64,000 bases of DNA from Flavobacterium sp. (GTDB taxonomy: Bacteria > Bacteroidota > Bacteroidia > Flavobacteriales > Flavobacteriaceae): assembly GCA_016718345.1 (NCBI GenBank), contig JADKDN010000001.1, forward strand, positions 1 to 64,000, written 5' to 3'. Position 1 is the first letter of the stretch; every line of letters starts with the position of its first letter. Below, in pieces: positions 26,459 to 37,875 of this stretch. The notes beneath the pieces are model-generated. The model had not been told where the DNA came from. It did not search any database and worked only from the letters and a program-made list of their open reading frames with translations. The translations under genes were made by a program, and so were the position numbers.

Positions 26459-27620
26459 ATGTCAGGAATTTACATTCATATTCCCATTCTGCAAGCAAGC
26501 TTGCCATTACTGCGATTTTCATTTTTCGACATCAATAAAGAAGAAAGGCGAGATGGTTTTGGCTTTAGCCAAAGAAATTCAAATGCGTAAAAGTGAGTTT
26601 GAAAATGAAAGTATAGAAACCATTTATTTTGGTGGAGGAACACCTTCTATATTGCCCATTTCAGATTTGAGATTTTTGATTGATCAAGTGTACAAAAACT
26701 ATAAAATGGTCGAAAATCCCGAAATCACCCTCGAAGCCAACCCAGATGATTTATCTGAAGAGCGAATAATAGAATTGTCTAACAGTCGAATTAATCGTTT
26801 AAGCATAGGTATTCAGTCTTTTTTTGAAGACGATTTGAAACTTATGAACCGAGCGCATAATGCGGCTGAAGCTAAAAGATGTTTGGAGGTTGCCACTCAA
26901 TATTTTGACAATATTTCTTTGGATCTAATTTATGGAATTCCAGTCCCGAGCCAGAATGGTGAACAGGCGAAGCAAATGAGTAATGAAAAATGGAAACAAA
27001 ATATTGAGACCGCACTCTCGTTCGGTATTCCGCATATTTCTAGCTATGCGCTTACGGTTGAACCTAAAACAGCTTTAAAAAAAATGATTAAAACCGGTAA
27101 AATTCCTGAACCAAAAGATGAAGTTGCTCAAGAACATTTTATGATTTTGGTTGAGATACTGGAAGCTAATGGTTTTATTCATTACGAACTATCCAATTTT
27201 GGCAAAGAAAATTATTTCTCAAAAAACAATTCGGCCTATTGGTTAGGAAAAAAATACATCGGAATTGGACCATCAGCTCACAGTTATGATGGTGTTTCCA
27301 GAAGTTGGAATATAGCAAATAATTCATTGTATTTAAAATCTATTCAGGAAAATCAATTGCCAAGCGAAAAAGAAATTCTTTCCGTTTCAGACCGTTACAA
27401 CGAATACATTATGACTGGATTGCGAACGATTTGGGGTGTTTCGTTGTCGCGAATTGAGAATGAATTCGGATTGACTTATTTAGAATATTTAAAAAAACAA
27501 TCCCAAAAATATTTAAATGACGATTTGTTATTTTTAGAAATGGATATTTTGAAACCAACTAGTAAAGGAAAATTTTTAACTGATGGAATTGCTAGTGATT
27601 TGTTTATGGTAAATGTGTAG
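26459..27620 (+). CDS. hemW: Radical SAM heme chaperone HemW (frameshifted near start)
   Basis: HemW-type proteins bind a 4Fe-4S cluster and heme and are thought to insert heme into respiratory proteins. The ATG at 26459 gives MSGIYIHIP. One surplus base near 26488 then shifts the frame, after which FCKQACHYCDFHFS supplies the radical-SAM Cys motif (C-x3-C-x2-C, with the Tyr-containing HemW variant). Further motifs are YFGGGTPSIL, LEANPDDLSEE, SIGIQSFFEDDL and LSNFGKENYFSKNNSAYW. Corrected length is about 386 residues, normal for the family. Without correction the visible reading from 26553 lacks the cluster ligands. It is followed at once by a YjbR gene. Confidence 0.92.
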
Positions 27621-27624
27621 TGTT

Positions 27625-27993
27625 ATGAATATTCAACAGTTTTATGAATTATGCTTGTCAAAAAAAGGAGTTACAGAACATTTTCCTTTTGACGAAGATA
27701 CATTGGTCTTTAAAGTAGGTGCAAAAATGTTCGCATTGTCATCATTAACCCAATGGGAAAAAGGAGAACCTTCAGTCAATTTGAAATGCAATCCCGAAAA
27801 AGCACAAGAATTACGCGCGCAATACGACAGCATCCAGCCAGGGTATCACATGAGCAAGATACATTGGAACACCATTGCGGTGAATAAAGACGTTTCTGAC
27901 AAGCTAGTGAAGCAATTAATCGATCATTCTTATGAATTGGTTTTTAAAAGTTTACCCAAGAAAATTCAAAATGTAATTATAAGCTCGAACTAA
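27625..27993 (+). CDS. MmcQ/YjbR family protein
   Basis: The 122-residue protein begins at the ATG at 27625, four bases after the hemW stop; an upstream ATG at 27613 overlaps hemW. The YjbR fold signature is clear: KKGVTEHFPFDEDTLVFKV, then MFALSSLTQWEKGEPSVNLK, then QPGYHMSKIHWNTIAV and HSYELVFKSLPKK. It is a small double-wing-like cytoplasmic protein, often called DNA-binding, without a proven function. It is probably co-transcribed with hemW. Confidence 0.9.
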   Translation: MNIQQFYELCLSKKGVTEHFPFDEDTLVFKVGAKMFALSSLTQWEKGEPSVNLKCNPEKAQELRAQYDSIQPGYHMSKIHWNTIAVNKDVSDKLVKQLIDHSYELVFKSLPKKIQNVIISSN

Positions 27994-27996
27994 ATT

Positions 27997-29098
27997 CTAC
28001 AGTGTTTTTTTCTGTTTTTCCAGAAAACCATTTGCTTGTAATTCTAGTAATTCCGTAGCTTTTCGACGTTGCAAATCATAGAGTTTTTTATCCTGAGCAA
28101 TATCTTCATAAACCTTATCATGCATTGAAGCACTTGTTTTAACTAACAATTCTCTTTGGTATTTATCTTGTGATAAAGTAGCTTGAAGTGCAGTTTCAAT
28201 ATCTTCAAGTTTGAAGTCGTATTCTCCTTTAGGGGATAATAATTTCGCAATAATGGGAGACGTTTCAATTGCTAAAAACAGTAACATAATAAAAAGTGAT
28301 GGTAGCAATGGTAATTTATTTAAGGCATTGATACGAGCCATTAAACCATCGAATGCATCAATAATGGGTTGTGTTTCGGTTACTTTCTTGTCTAAATCAG
28401 CTTGTAAGGTTTTGGCTTTCTTTTCTTTTTCTTTAATTGTAGCTAAATTGCTTTTACGTAGGGTATCTAATTCTTTTTTGGCTAAATCGTGTTTGGCAAT
28501 TTTTTCTTTAAAAACAGGTGCCTTTACCTAATTTCATGGTGCCTTTAGTGCCCTCTGCTTCTGTGATATAAGTTTCATATAAGGAATTGACTTCTTTCTC
28601 TTTTTTAGCAATTTCCGATTTTAAACTGTCAATGTCTGATTTGTTTTTATCCAAATCCGATTGGAAATAGTTGGCGACTTCTTTCTTGTTATTCAGCGAC
28701 AATGCATTTTTTTCTTTCAATAAAACAGTATTAATTTCTTTCTCAAAGATTTTAATTTCCAATGGTTTAGAAATTACAATTGCAATGATGATAGCTAAAA
28801 TGATCCGAGGACTTGCCTGTAAAAATTCGCTGCTGAATCGGTCTCTTTTTCTAATTGTGGAAACAATAAAACGATCTAAATTAAAAATTAATAACCCCCA
28901 AACGATACCAAATCCCATCGCGATAAACGGATTGTCAAAAACAGTATATAGAGCATAACTACTAGCAATAAAAGCCATAATTGCGGTAAAGAAAACAGTG
29001 GCGCCAATGCCAACATATTTGGTTTTTTCGCCTTCAGAACAACCTGAGAGTAGGTTTTTGTCCGCTCCTGAGCAGAGGATAAAAAAGGATTGTAACAT
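27997..29098 (-). CDS. DUF4407 domain-containing membrane protein (frameshifted)
   Basis: The reconstructed protein has about 366 residues. The first part has transmembrane helices (VGIGATVFFTAIMAFIASSY, IVWGLLIFNLDRFIVSTI with the conserved NLDR, IILAIIIAIVISKPLEIKIF with the family SKPLEI). It is followed by a long charged coiled coil. After a break near 28520 the coiled coil resumes (APVFKEKIAKHDLAKKELD) and ends in a further membrane segment (LPSLFIMLLFLAIETSPII). One added base in KLGKG-APVFKEK joins the parts. DUF4407 proteins are membrane proteins of unknown function. Confidence 0.85.
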
Positions 29099-29290
29099 GA
29101 TGATTGATTTTGATCCGCCAAGACGGACAGGTTGATGATGATTAGATTAGTACAATTTTAACGCCAAAAGTTACTAAATGGTATAAATTGTTGATTTGTT
29201 TTGATGTAAGCCCGTTTATTTTTGTACTGCTATGGCTTACTTTAATAGAAAAATAGCCTTATTTTGCATTACTTTTCAGAATAAGTATTC

Positions 29291-30529
29291 ATGAAACAAG
29301 AAGTTTTAATTATAGGATTTGTATGGCCTGAGCCCAATTCATCCGGTGCAGGAACCAGAATGATGCAACTTATAACGTTGTTTCAAGAACAAAATTGGAA
29401 CATTACTTTTGCATCTGCTGCTGCCGATAGTGAATTCATGTTCGATGTCACTTCTATTGGAGTAAAAAAGAAAGCTATTGCCATAAACGATTCTAGTTTT
29501 GATGTTTTTTTACAAGAATTAAATCCTAGCATCGTACTATTTGATCGATTTGTTGTCGAAGAACAATTTGGATGGCGAGTTGCAGATAATTGCCCAACTG
29601 CGCTCCGAATTTTAGATACTATCGACTTACATACCTTGCGATTAGCGAGGCAAAAAGCCCATAAAGGAAAATCATTATTTAACGTAAAAGACTTGTATTC
29701 AGACATCGCAAAAAGAGAAATCGCAAGTATTTTACGATGTGATATTTCTTTATTGATATCGGAAGTCGAAATGGATTTGCTCCAAAGTTATTTTAAAATC
29801 GAAAAGAGTATTTTGTATTATTTGCCTTTTATGGTTGACGCAGTGGATGCAGCTACGGTTCAAAATTGGCCTAAATTTGAAGAGCGAAAAGACTTTATTT
29901 TTATTGGTAATTTTCTTCATGAACCCAATTGGAATGCGGTTCAGTTTCTAAAAGAATCCATTTGGCCACTAATTCAAAACGAACTTCCGCAAGCTTCTAT
30001 GCAAATTTATGGTGCTTATCCTTCTCAAAAAGTCTTGCAATTACATAATGTAAAAGATCGATTTTTGGTTTTAGGAAGAGCAGAAAACGCAGCAGCAGTG
30101 GTGCGAAAAGCTAGGGTAGTATTGGCTCCAATCCGTTTTGGAGCAGGAGCAAAGGGCAAGTTGATAGAAGCCATGCAGTGCGGTACGCCTAGTGTTACCA
30201 CAACTATTGGAGCCGAATCTATGAATGGTCATTTACCTTGGAACGGAATAATTGCTGATGAATTTCAAGATATCGCTGATGCTGCCGTACAGTTGTATAA
30301 AGATGAGACTCTATGGGGAAGTGCACAAAAAAATGGCATTGATATAGTCAATCAACGTTATGTCAAACCTCTTTTGCTGTTAATTTTATCAATCGCATTT
30401 TAGATGTTCAGGAAAAATCTTGAAGCGCATCGTTCGGCTAATTTTATCGGAGCTATTTTATTGCATCATACCTTGTCAAGTACCAAATACATGTCTCGTT
30501 GGATTGAAGCTAAAAACAGGTTAAAATAA
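29291..30529 (+). CDS. Family 1-type glycosyltransferase (frameshifted near 3' end)
   Basis: The protein starts MKQEVLIIGFVWPEPNSSGA, an N-terminal Rossmann strand, and has the GT-B C-terminal half with FIGNFLHEPNWNAVQFL, RFLVLGRAENAAAVVRKARV, LAPIRFGAGAKGKLIEAM and CGTPSVTTTIGAESM, the usual nucleotide-sugar binding E-x7-E-like region. The frame fails near 30378 and again near 30417. Correcting both extends the protein with VNFINRILD, SANFIGAILLHH and the terminal SRWIEAKNRLK, to about 412 residues. Cytoplasmic; substrate unknown. It stands alone, divergent from DUF4407. Confidence 0.85.
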
Positions 30530-30679
30530 AATTTTGCTTTTCCGTATTAAAAATATACTACTGAAAATCAATTAGATAAAAATATTTTGTACATTTAACA
30601 TCCCCCAATTGTTGTTTCATCCCCAAATTTCAAATTAAGTATTTATTCAACAACCTTAATACTAACAAATTTTGAAATT

Positions 30680-31494
30680 ATGAAGACAATTAAACAAACA
30701 TTTTTAGCCGCTTTTTTTGAGTGTTGCTAGTGAGTAACTCAAGTAGTGCTCAGGAAGACAAACAGTATCTAATTACTGCAACCACCTTACATTGGAACAT
30801 GAACAATGAAGATTTTTCAATGGACGAATGGAAGGCGGTAGAAAAGGAATATTTAGATAAGGTGGTAAAAAGAACCCTTTATCATTGGTCAAGAATTTTA
30901 ATGCACTATTTCACTGCAGACAATACCGAATTAATTCTTGTGACGACCTATGAATCTTGGGATGCAATTGAAAAAGCAGGCGCTAAAGAGGAGGAATTAG
31001 TAAAAGCGGCTTGGCCAGATGAGAAAGCAAGAAATGCTTTTTTTGAAAAAAAAGCCAATTACTACGCTCACAATCATTCAGACGAAATTTACAGCACCTT
31101 TCCAGGCGCAAAAATACCAAAAGAGAATTTTGATAAACCCATGTTGTATTACATCAGAGAGAGTACTTTTGCGTATCCAAAAGACGGCAACAAGAAAGAG
31201 TTTACGGATTTAAGAAATCAGTACCTAAATGCGGTGATTCTGAAAAATGATTATATCAAAGCCTATTATCCAAATGTTCATGCTTGGGGAGCTGACAACA
31301 CCAAATTTACGGAAGTTTTTGTGGTAGAATCCTTAGGAGATATTGAAAAAGCTCTTGACAAAAACGGCGAATTGTTTAAAGCCAATTGGAATACTGACGA
31401 AAAAGCAAAAGAATTTAATAAGAAAGCTGGAAAGTATTTTTCTGGAGCTCACGGTGATTACATTTATCGTTTGGTTCCTGAATTGTCAAAATAA
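30680..31494 (+). CDS. Secreted protein with two tandem copies of one domain (frameshifted start)
   Basis: The ATG at 30680 begins a signal peptide (MKTIKQTFLAAF) that continues after small indels near 30715-30735 as LSVAS and SNSSSAQEDK. The mature part holds two related domains of about 115 residues. In the first: ADNTELILVTTYESWDAIEK and AAWPDEKARNAFFEKKANYY. In the second: ADNTKFTEVFVVESLGDIEK and ANWNTDEKAKEFNKKAGKYF. Each has a matching HSDEIYS/HGDYIYR end. The pattern looks like a ferredoxin-like alpha/beta barrel pair, but I know no named family or function. A terminator follows. Confidence 0.7.
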
Positions 31495-31514
31495 ATACTG
31501 TTTTAATAGTGATA

Positions 31515-31546
31515 AAAAACGCCAACGGTTATGTTGGCGTTTTTGG
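31515..31546 (+). terminator. Rho-independent terminator
   Basis: AAAAACGCCAAC and GTTGGCGTTTTT pair perfectly around GGTTAT, a textbook hairpin with A and T flanks. Confidence 0.93.
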
Positions 31547-31647
31547 TTTTATTTATTTTCATAAAAGATATTTTAAATACTGATTTTTCACTTTTAACAA
31601 TAGCAATTAAAAATTAAGTGTTACTTTTATTTTATAACTATTTGTAC

Positions 31648-32983
31648 ATGAAACATTTTTACTTATTTTTCTGCTTAATCATTGTTTGTTATGCTACTGG
31701 ACAAATCATCAATTTTCCAGACCCGAATTTTAAAGCTAAATTGTTACAACCAAATTTTGGCTATGATGAAAATTGGACGTCAAAAACTATTGATGAAAAT
31801 AATAATGGTGAAATTGAAGTTAGTGAAGCGCAAAATATTTATGCATTAGACGTTTCTAATGGTGCTATTTCAGATTTAACAGGGATATCCTATTTCAAGG
31901 AACTAAAATCTTTAAATTGCAACCAAAATTTATTAACCAGTCTCATTATTGATACTTCTATAATTCTTAACAGTTTAGAAGCCAATCATAATTTTTTATC
32001 ATCATCTACTATAAGTTTTACAATGAATGCTATTGTATACGGTTCTTTTGATTTGAGTTATAATAATTTAACATCGTTTTCTGCTGATGGAATTTACTAT
32101 TCCGACATATTTGATTTAAGTCATAATCAACTTGCTAATTTAGCATTCAATAATTGTCAATTTTATTATTTTAATATCAATCACAATAATTTAACTTCAG
32201 TTCAATTTACGGGAAATACTACTATTTATTCGAACTCAAATTTTAGCAATAATCAATTCTCTTTGTTAGACTTTAAAGGTATTCGTTTTGGTCGTGAATG
32301 TACCTTGTATTTGGGCAATAATAGTATTGACAACGTGGTTTTTGATGATGATAATTCCAATCCGCAACCGCCATTCACATATCAGCCTGGAAATATTGTT
32401 TACAGTTCTAACAATACTTTTTTTGATTTAGGAAATTTTAATAGAATTACAGATTGTGATCCAGAGAACACAGGACATCTCACTGTAGAAAACTGTCCAA
32501 ATTTAAATTATTTTATTTTAAAAAATGGCTTCAATCATACTGCCATTACTTGCAATGAAGGAGGTGATATTTTTCAAAATCCTGCATTAGGTTTATGGAT
32601 TGATAATTGTCCTAGTTTATCTTTTATCTGTGTTGATGAATTGGAAAAACCTTATATCGAATCAACAATTAGTCGATGGGGTTTGCAAAGTCAGGTGGTA
32701 GTTAATTCCAATTGTAGTTCTACAGTTTTAGGAAGAGAAACGTTTGCCGTTGAAGAGCAATTTACAATTTCTCCAGTACCAGCTCATACTACTTTACAAA
32801 TAACAACAAATAGTACATTATTGATTGATGGTGATTGAAATTTTTAACAATTTAGGACAAATTGTGCTAAAAGAAAATGGTGATAATAGAAATATTGATG
32901 TTTCAAAATTGTCAATAGGAAGCTATTTCATAAAAATAGAAACTAAAGAGAGCTTTTCTATAAAGCGGTTTTTGAAACAGTAA
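31648..32983 (+). CDS. Secreted leucine-rich-repeat-like protein with T9SS type A sorting domain (frameshifted)
   Basis: From the ATG at 31648 there is a signal peptide (HFYLFFCLIIVCYATGQ), then INFPDPNFKAKLL and a DENNNGEIEVSEAQ segment, the usual opening of flavobacterial LRR cargo. Irregular leucine-rich repeats (LDVSNGAISDLTGI, FDLSYNNLTSF, FDLSHNQLANL, FNINHNNLTSV) follow. The frame ends at 32838 after TISPVPAHTTLQITTNS. In another frame the C-terminal sorting domain continues, with VIEIFNNLGQIVLKE, VSKLSIGSYFIKI and the final SIKRFLKQ. The lesion near 32830 separates the sorting signal from the protein. Export by the type IX system and a surface position are expected. Confidence 0.82.
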
Positions 32984-33009
32984 TGCTATTTGTATTCTTA
33001 CTATTTTAA

Positions 33010-34398
33010 TTACTGGTTCATTTCCACAAAATACTTATAAAACAATGGAATAGTTTCTATTCCTTTTAAATAATTAAAAATCCCAAAATGTTCATTGGGT
33101 GAATGAATAGCATCACTGTCTAAACCAAATCCCATTAATATTGTTTTTGATTTTAATTCTTTTTCAAACAGCGCAACAATAGGAATACTTCCACCAGAAC
33201 GCACAGGAATAGCAGGAACGCCAAAGGTTTCTGTATACGCTTTATTGGCTGCTTGATAACCAATACTATTGGTAGGAGTGACATAGCCTTGACCACCATG
33301 ATGCGGTTTTACTTTTACAGTAACGCCTTCAGGCGCAATGCTAATGAAATGTTGTGTAAATAATTCGGTGATTTCTTCCCAATCCTGATGTGGTACTAAG
33401 CGCATGGAAATTTTAGCAAATGCCTTACTGGCAATTACAGTTTTAGCACCTTCACCTGTATAACCGCCCCAGATTCCATTGACGTCAAGTGTTGGTCGTA
33501 TAGAATTTCTTTCGTTTGTAACATAGCCTTTTTCGCCATAAACTGCGTTGAGGTCTAATGCTTTTTTGTAGTCTTCTAAATCAAATGGTGCTTTGGCCAT
33601 TTCGGCACGTTCTTCGAGCGAAAGTTCTTCTACTTTGTCATAAAAACCGGGGATAGTGATGTGATTGTTTTCATCATGGAGCGAAGCAATCATTTTGGCT
33701 AAAATATTGATGGGATTAGCCACTGCTCCACCGTATAAACCAGAATGCAAATCGCGGTTGGGTCCAGTAACTTCAACCTCTACATAGCTCAAACCTCTTA
33801 AACCGGTTGTTATAGAGGGTTGCTGATTGGAAATCATACCAGTATCGGAAATCAAAATAACATCACATTTGAGTTTTTCTTGATGGTGTTCTACAAACCA
33901 ACTTAAACTTTTGGAACCTACTTCTTCTTCACCTTCAATCATGAATTTTACATTACAAGGTAAAGTATTGGATTGCACCATATATTCCAGAGCTTTGACA
34001 TGCATGTACATTTGACCTTTATCGTCACAAGAGCCACGGGCAAAAATGGCGCCCTCAGGATGAATTTCAGTGGTTTTGATTACGGGTTCAAATGGGGGAG
34101 AAGTCCATAACTCGATAGGGTCAGGTGGCTGAACATCATAATGACCGTAAACTAAAACCGTTGGTAAGGGTTGCATTGATGATTTTTCGCCATATACAAT
34201 CGGATAGCCGGGTGTATCACAAATTTCTACGAAATCGCAACCCGCTTTTTCAAGACTTACTTTAACAGCGTCTGCCATGTCAAATACATCTTGGGAATAC
34301 GCTGTATCTGCACTTACGGAAGGAATTTTTAATAATTCAATTAATTCGATAATGAATCGGTCTTTGTGTTCTTGTACATACGATTTGATGGTATCCAT
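33010..34398 (-). CDS. M20 family dipeptidase
   Basis: This 462-residue zinc peptidase shows VYGHYDVQPPDPIELW (first metal His/Asp), RGSCDDKGQMYMH (bridging Asp), IEGEEEVGSKSL (catalytic Glu and next ligand) and LISDTGM, then the dimerisation domain (SGLYGGAVANPINIL) and GGSIPIVALFEKEL near the end. The length suits the carnosinase/CNDP-like dipeptidase branch of M20. No signal peptide is seen, so it is cytoplasmic. The gene is intact and stands alone, divergent from tRNA-Leu. Confidence 0.92.
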   Translation of the reverse strand: MDTIKSYVQEHKDRFIIELIELLKIPSVSADTAYSQDVFDMADAVKVSLEKAGCDFVEICDTPGYPIVYGEKSSMQPLPTVLVYGHYDVQPPDPIELWTSPPFEPVIKTTEIHPEGAIFARGSCDDKGQMYMHVKALEYMVQSNTLPCNVKFMIEGEEEVGSKSLSWFVEHHQEKLKCDVILISDTGMISNQQPSITTGLRGLSYVEVEVTGPNRDLHSGLYGGAVANPINILAKMIASLHDENNHITIPGFYDKVEELSLEERAEMAKAPFDLEDYKKALDLNAVYGEKGYVTNERNSIRPTLDVNGIWGGYTGEGAKTVIASKAFAKISMRLVPHQDWEEITELFTQHFISIAPEGVTVKVKPHHGGQGYVTPTNSIGYQAANKAYTETFGVPAIPVRSGGSIPIVALFEKELKSKTILMGFGLDSDAIHSPNEHFGIFNYLKGIETIPLFYKYFVEMNQ

Positions 34399-34463
34399 TG
34401 TTGTAAAGTGTTATAGCAATTCAAAAGTACAAAAAAGAGCGAAAAAAAAATTAATAATTCACA

Positions 34464-34493
34464 ATTGATAATTGATAATTATCTTTATATTTG
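34464..34493 (+). promoter_or_regulatory. Promoter of tRNA-Leu, within ATTGATA repeats
   Basis: ATTG ending at 34467, an 18-base spacer and TATATTTG (34486-34493) fit the Bacteroidota consensus. The spacer consists of AATTGAT repeats like those at 42731-42853. Confidence 0.65.
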
Positions 34494-34507
34494 CACTCAC
34501 ATTTTCA

Positions 34508-34589
34508 GCGGATATGGTGAAATTGGTAGACATGCCAGACTTAGGATCTGGTGCCGCAAGGCGTGTAGGTTCGAGTCCTATTATCCGCA
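34508..34589 (+). tRNA. tRNA-Leu (TAG anticodon)
   Basis: The sequence folds with acceptor GCGGATA/TATCCGC and discriminator A, anticodon stem CCAGA/TCTGG with loop CTTAGGA, a long variable arm (GTGCCGCAAGGCGT) as in class II tRNAs, and T arm GTAGG-TTCGAGT-CCTAT. Anticodon TAG reads Leu CUN codons. Confidence 0.97.
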
Positions 34590-34595
34590 CTTTGA

Positions 34596-34641
34596 AATAA
34601 CACAAAACCCTTAAAAATAATTTTAAGGGTTTTGTGTTATT
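34596..34641. terminator. Perfect 21-bp hairpin terminator after tRNA-Leu
   Basis: The 21 bases at 34596-34616 are the exact reverse complement of 34621-34641, with a four-base ATAA loop. It ends transcription from tRNA-Leu. Because no opposing gene lies to the right, it mainly serves this side. Confidence 0.88.
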
Positions 34642-34844
34642 AAATCTATCAGATTATTCGTTGTTATTTTTTTTGTTTCCTCTTGAATTATTTAAAAAAT
34701 ACGATAAACAATTGAAATAACTATGATTTTTGTAATTCCAGATTTTATTTCTGCAATGAATCTGGTTGAAAAATAAAATAAAATTTCTCAAGATATTACT
34801 ATTCTTTACTAAATTTAGAAATTCAAATTTCGTAAAAGGACACA

Positions 34845-37800
34845 ATGCCACTATTTCAAAACGCTGTTGTTACAAAATACCTCGCAAGCCAAGACAATAC
34901 TCTCATTGCAACTAAATGGAATGATTTTGTAACTCACTTTCACAATCCTACTATTCAGGAAAATATTAGAAAAGTAAAGAGGAACAATATCAAGGAGAAT
35001 TTCTTATTGATTTATTTGTGGCAATACTAGGATATACCAAAAATCCACAACCTGACTTTAATTTAACCACGGAATATAAAAATGTAAAAGACGCTAAAAA
35101 AGCTGATGGTGCAATTATCCTAGATGGAAAAGTGCAGTGTGTAATAGAGCTTAAAGGAACCAACACCACCGATTTAAGTAAAATAGAATCCCAAGCATTT
35201 GGTTATAAAAACAACCAACCCGATTGCAAGTATATAATTACGTCCAACTTTGAGAAAGTTCGATTTTATATAGACAATGCCATTGAACACATAGAATTTA
35301 ATTTGTTTACTCTTACCCAAAAGGAATTTGAGTTACTCTATTTACTATTGGCATTTGAAAATTTGTCCAAAGGAATTGCAAAGATTTTAAAAGATGAATC
35401 TGTAAGTCAAGAAGAAATAATTACTAAAAATCTTTACAAAGACTATTCACAATTTAAAAGAGAATTATACCACAATTTAGTTGCTTTAAATGTAGGATTT
35501 GAGCCTGTTGCACTCTATGAAAAATCTCAAAAATTATTAGATAGATTTTTGTTTGTTTTCTTTGCTGAAGATAGAAATTTACTGCCTACCAATTTAATTT
35601 TCAGAATCAATAAAGAATGGCAACAACTAAGAGATATGCGAATTGATGTTTCTCTTTATGAACGCTACAAGATGTATTTTAACGATTTAAACTCGGGAGC
35701 AAAAGTTACTTTGCCCGCTTTTAGTGAATCTGTTGCTGTAACTAAAGAAGTGCACCAAATTTTTGCCTACAATGGTGGTTTGTTTCAACCTGACGATGTT
35801 TTAAATCGTGTAAAAATTGATGATGAATTATTATTTAAATACACCGAAAAATTAAGTAATTATGATTTTGAGAGCGATGTTGATGTAAACATACTGGGTC
35901 ACATTTTTGAAAATTCATTGAACGAATTAGACGAAATAAAAGCACAGCTTGAAGGTCAGCAAATAGACAAAACCAAAACCAAACGAAAAAAAGACGGCGT
36001 TTTTTATACTCCAAAATACATTACTAAATACATTGTTGATAATACTATTGGCAAGCTTTGCACTGATAAAAAAGCTGAGCTTAAAATAGTAGAGGAAGAT
36101 TATTTTACCGACAAAAAAAGAACCAAAACCACCAAGCAGCCTCTATTAGAAAAACTAACTCATTACCGTAATTGGTTATTGCAAATAACTATTTGTGATC
36201 CAGCTTGTGGAAGTGGAGCATTTTTGAACCAAGCGTTAGATTTTTTAATTAACGAACATAGATATGTTGATGAACTACAAGCCAAGTTGTTTGGCGATGC
36301 TATGGTATTGAGCGATGTAGAGAAAAGCATTTTAGAAAATAATTTATTTGGCGTAGACTTAAACGAGGAAAGTGTTGAGATTGCAAAGCTCTCATTATGG
36401 TTAAGAACGGCACAACCCAACCGAAAACTAAACGACTTAAACAACAATATTAAATGTGGCAACTCTCTTATAGACGATGTTACTATTGCTGGAGAAAAAG
36501 CGTTTAATTGGCAAACAGCATTTTCTCAAGTGTTTGAAAATGGTGGTTTTGATGTAATTATCGGAAATCCGCCTTATGTAAGAAGTAGAGAATTGTTCAA
36601 TGATTTTGAAAAAAAATATTTTTTAGATAATTATGAAACTACATCTTATCAATTAGATTTATACAAGTTGTTTATTGAAAAATCTTCTAAATTAATTAGC
36701 GACAATGGGTTATTGTCATTTATCACACCATCAGTTTTTTTAATAAATGAATATGATATATCACTTAGAAAATATTTATTAGATAAATACTCGATTTTTA
36801 AAATTGCTAATTCAGATGAAAACATCTTTAATGATGCGAGTGTTAAGACTGTTGTTTTTTTGATAGGTAAAAGTGGAAAAATAATTAAAGAAATTGAATT
36901 TTTCAATATTGTTAAATCCGAATTTATTTTTGAAAAGAAAATAAATCAAAATATATTTATTGAACAGAATTATTTAATTAATGAAAAGCTAAATCTATCA
37001 TCAATTTCAATTTTAGAAAAATTAAGAAGATTCGATTTACTAGATAAATTTTTTGAAGTAAAAAATGGAATGAAAGTTAGAAAAGAACTTTTATTTGAAA
37101 ACAAAATAGATACATATTTCAAACCATTTATTCTCGGTAAAAATATTTTTCCATATTATAATTCTTATGATAATTTATTTGTTGATTATAAAATTGACAA
37201 TGAAAAGTTATACACAAATCAAGCTTTTAGAAGTGAAGATATTTTTACAAGAACAAAACTAATTGTAAGACAAATTTTAGGGAAAAGAATAGTTACCACA
37301 TTTGATGATAAGTGTTTTTTTACTGACCAAACTACTTATTTAATTCTCGAAAATGAAACTAAGTGCGAATTGAAATTTCTACTTACTTTGTTGAATTCTA
37401 AATTATTTTTTTATTTTTTCACTAATACTTCTTCAGACAATAAAATTGTTTTTCCTAAAGTAAAAAAGTCACAAATTTTAGAACTTCCAATAGCCATGCC
37501 TAAAGATAGAAGTATGTTCATAGAAAAGCTGATTTAATGTTGTCTTTAAACAAAGACTTACAAGAACAATCCCAAAAGTTTCAAAGAACCATTCAACGTA
37601 AATTTGAGTTAGAGGTGTTGCCTAAAAAATTACAAGATTGGTGCTTGTTGTCTTATGGCGATTTCATAAAAGAACTAGGCAAACTAAAAAATAAAACTTA
37701 CGCTATCGCAAGAAGCTGAATGGGAAGACTATTTTAACCAAGAACAGAAAAAAAGCCATTGATTTAAAAAATAACATCGATGCAACCGACGCAACAATTG

Positions 37801-37865
37801 ATAAAATGGTCTATGAGCTGCATGGTTTAACAAACGAAGAAATAAAAATCGTAGAACAATCCTAA
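34845..37865 (+). CDS. Type IIG restriction-modification enzyme, Eco57I-like (frameshifted)
   Basis: One polypeptide of about 1,005 residues appears to hold nuclease, methyltransferase and specificity parts. The N-terminal region carries a PD-(D/E)xK-like signature: KKADGAIILDG, then VQCVIELKGTN. The N6-adenine methyltransferase domain has motif I DPACGSGAFLNQALD (about residue 450) and motif IV IIGNPPYVRS (about 573), plus LFGVDLNEESVEIAKLSLWL. The C-terminal TaqI-like specificity domain runs from about 600 on and closes with YELHGLTNEEIKIVEQS. Breaks near 34972 (mended to RKSKEEQYQGEFLIDLFVAIL), 37530 (IEKADLMLSL) and 37700 (KLTLSQEAEWEDYF) are single A-run errors. It expects to cut and methylate the same site. 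It opens an accessory module. Confidence 0.88.
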
Positions 37866-37875
37866 AACCTATATT

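Noticed and set aside
34654..34851. 65-codon minus-strand frame after tRNA-Leu
   Set aside because: It is low-complexity Asn/Phe/Leu sequence overlapping the start of the restriction gene, with no domain or neighbour support.
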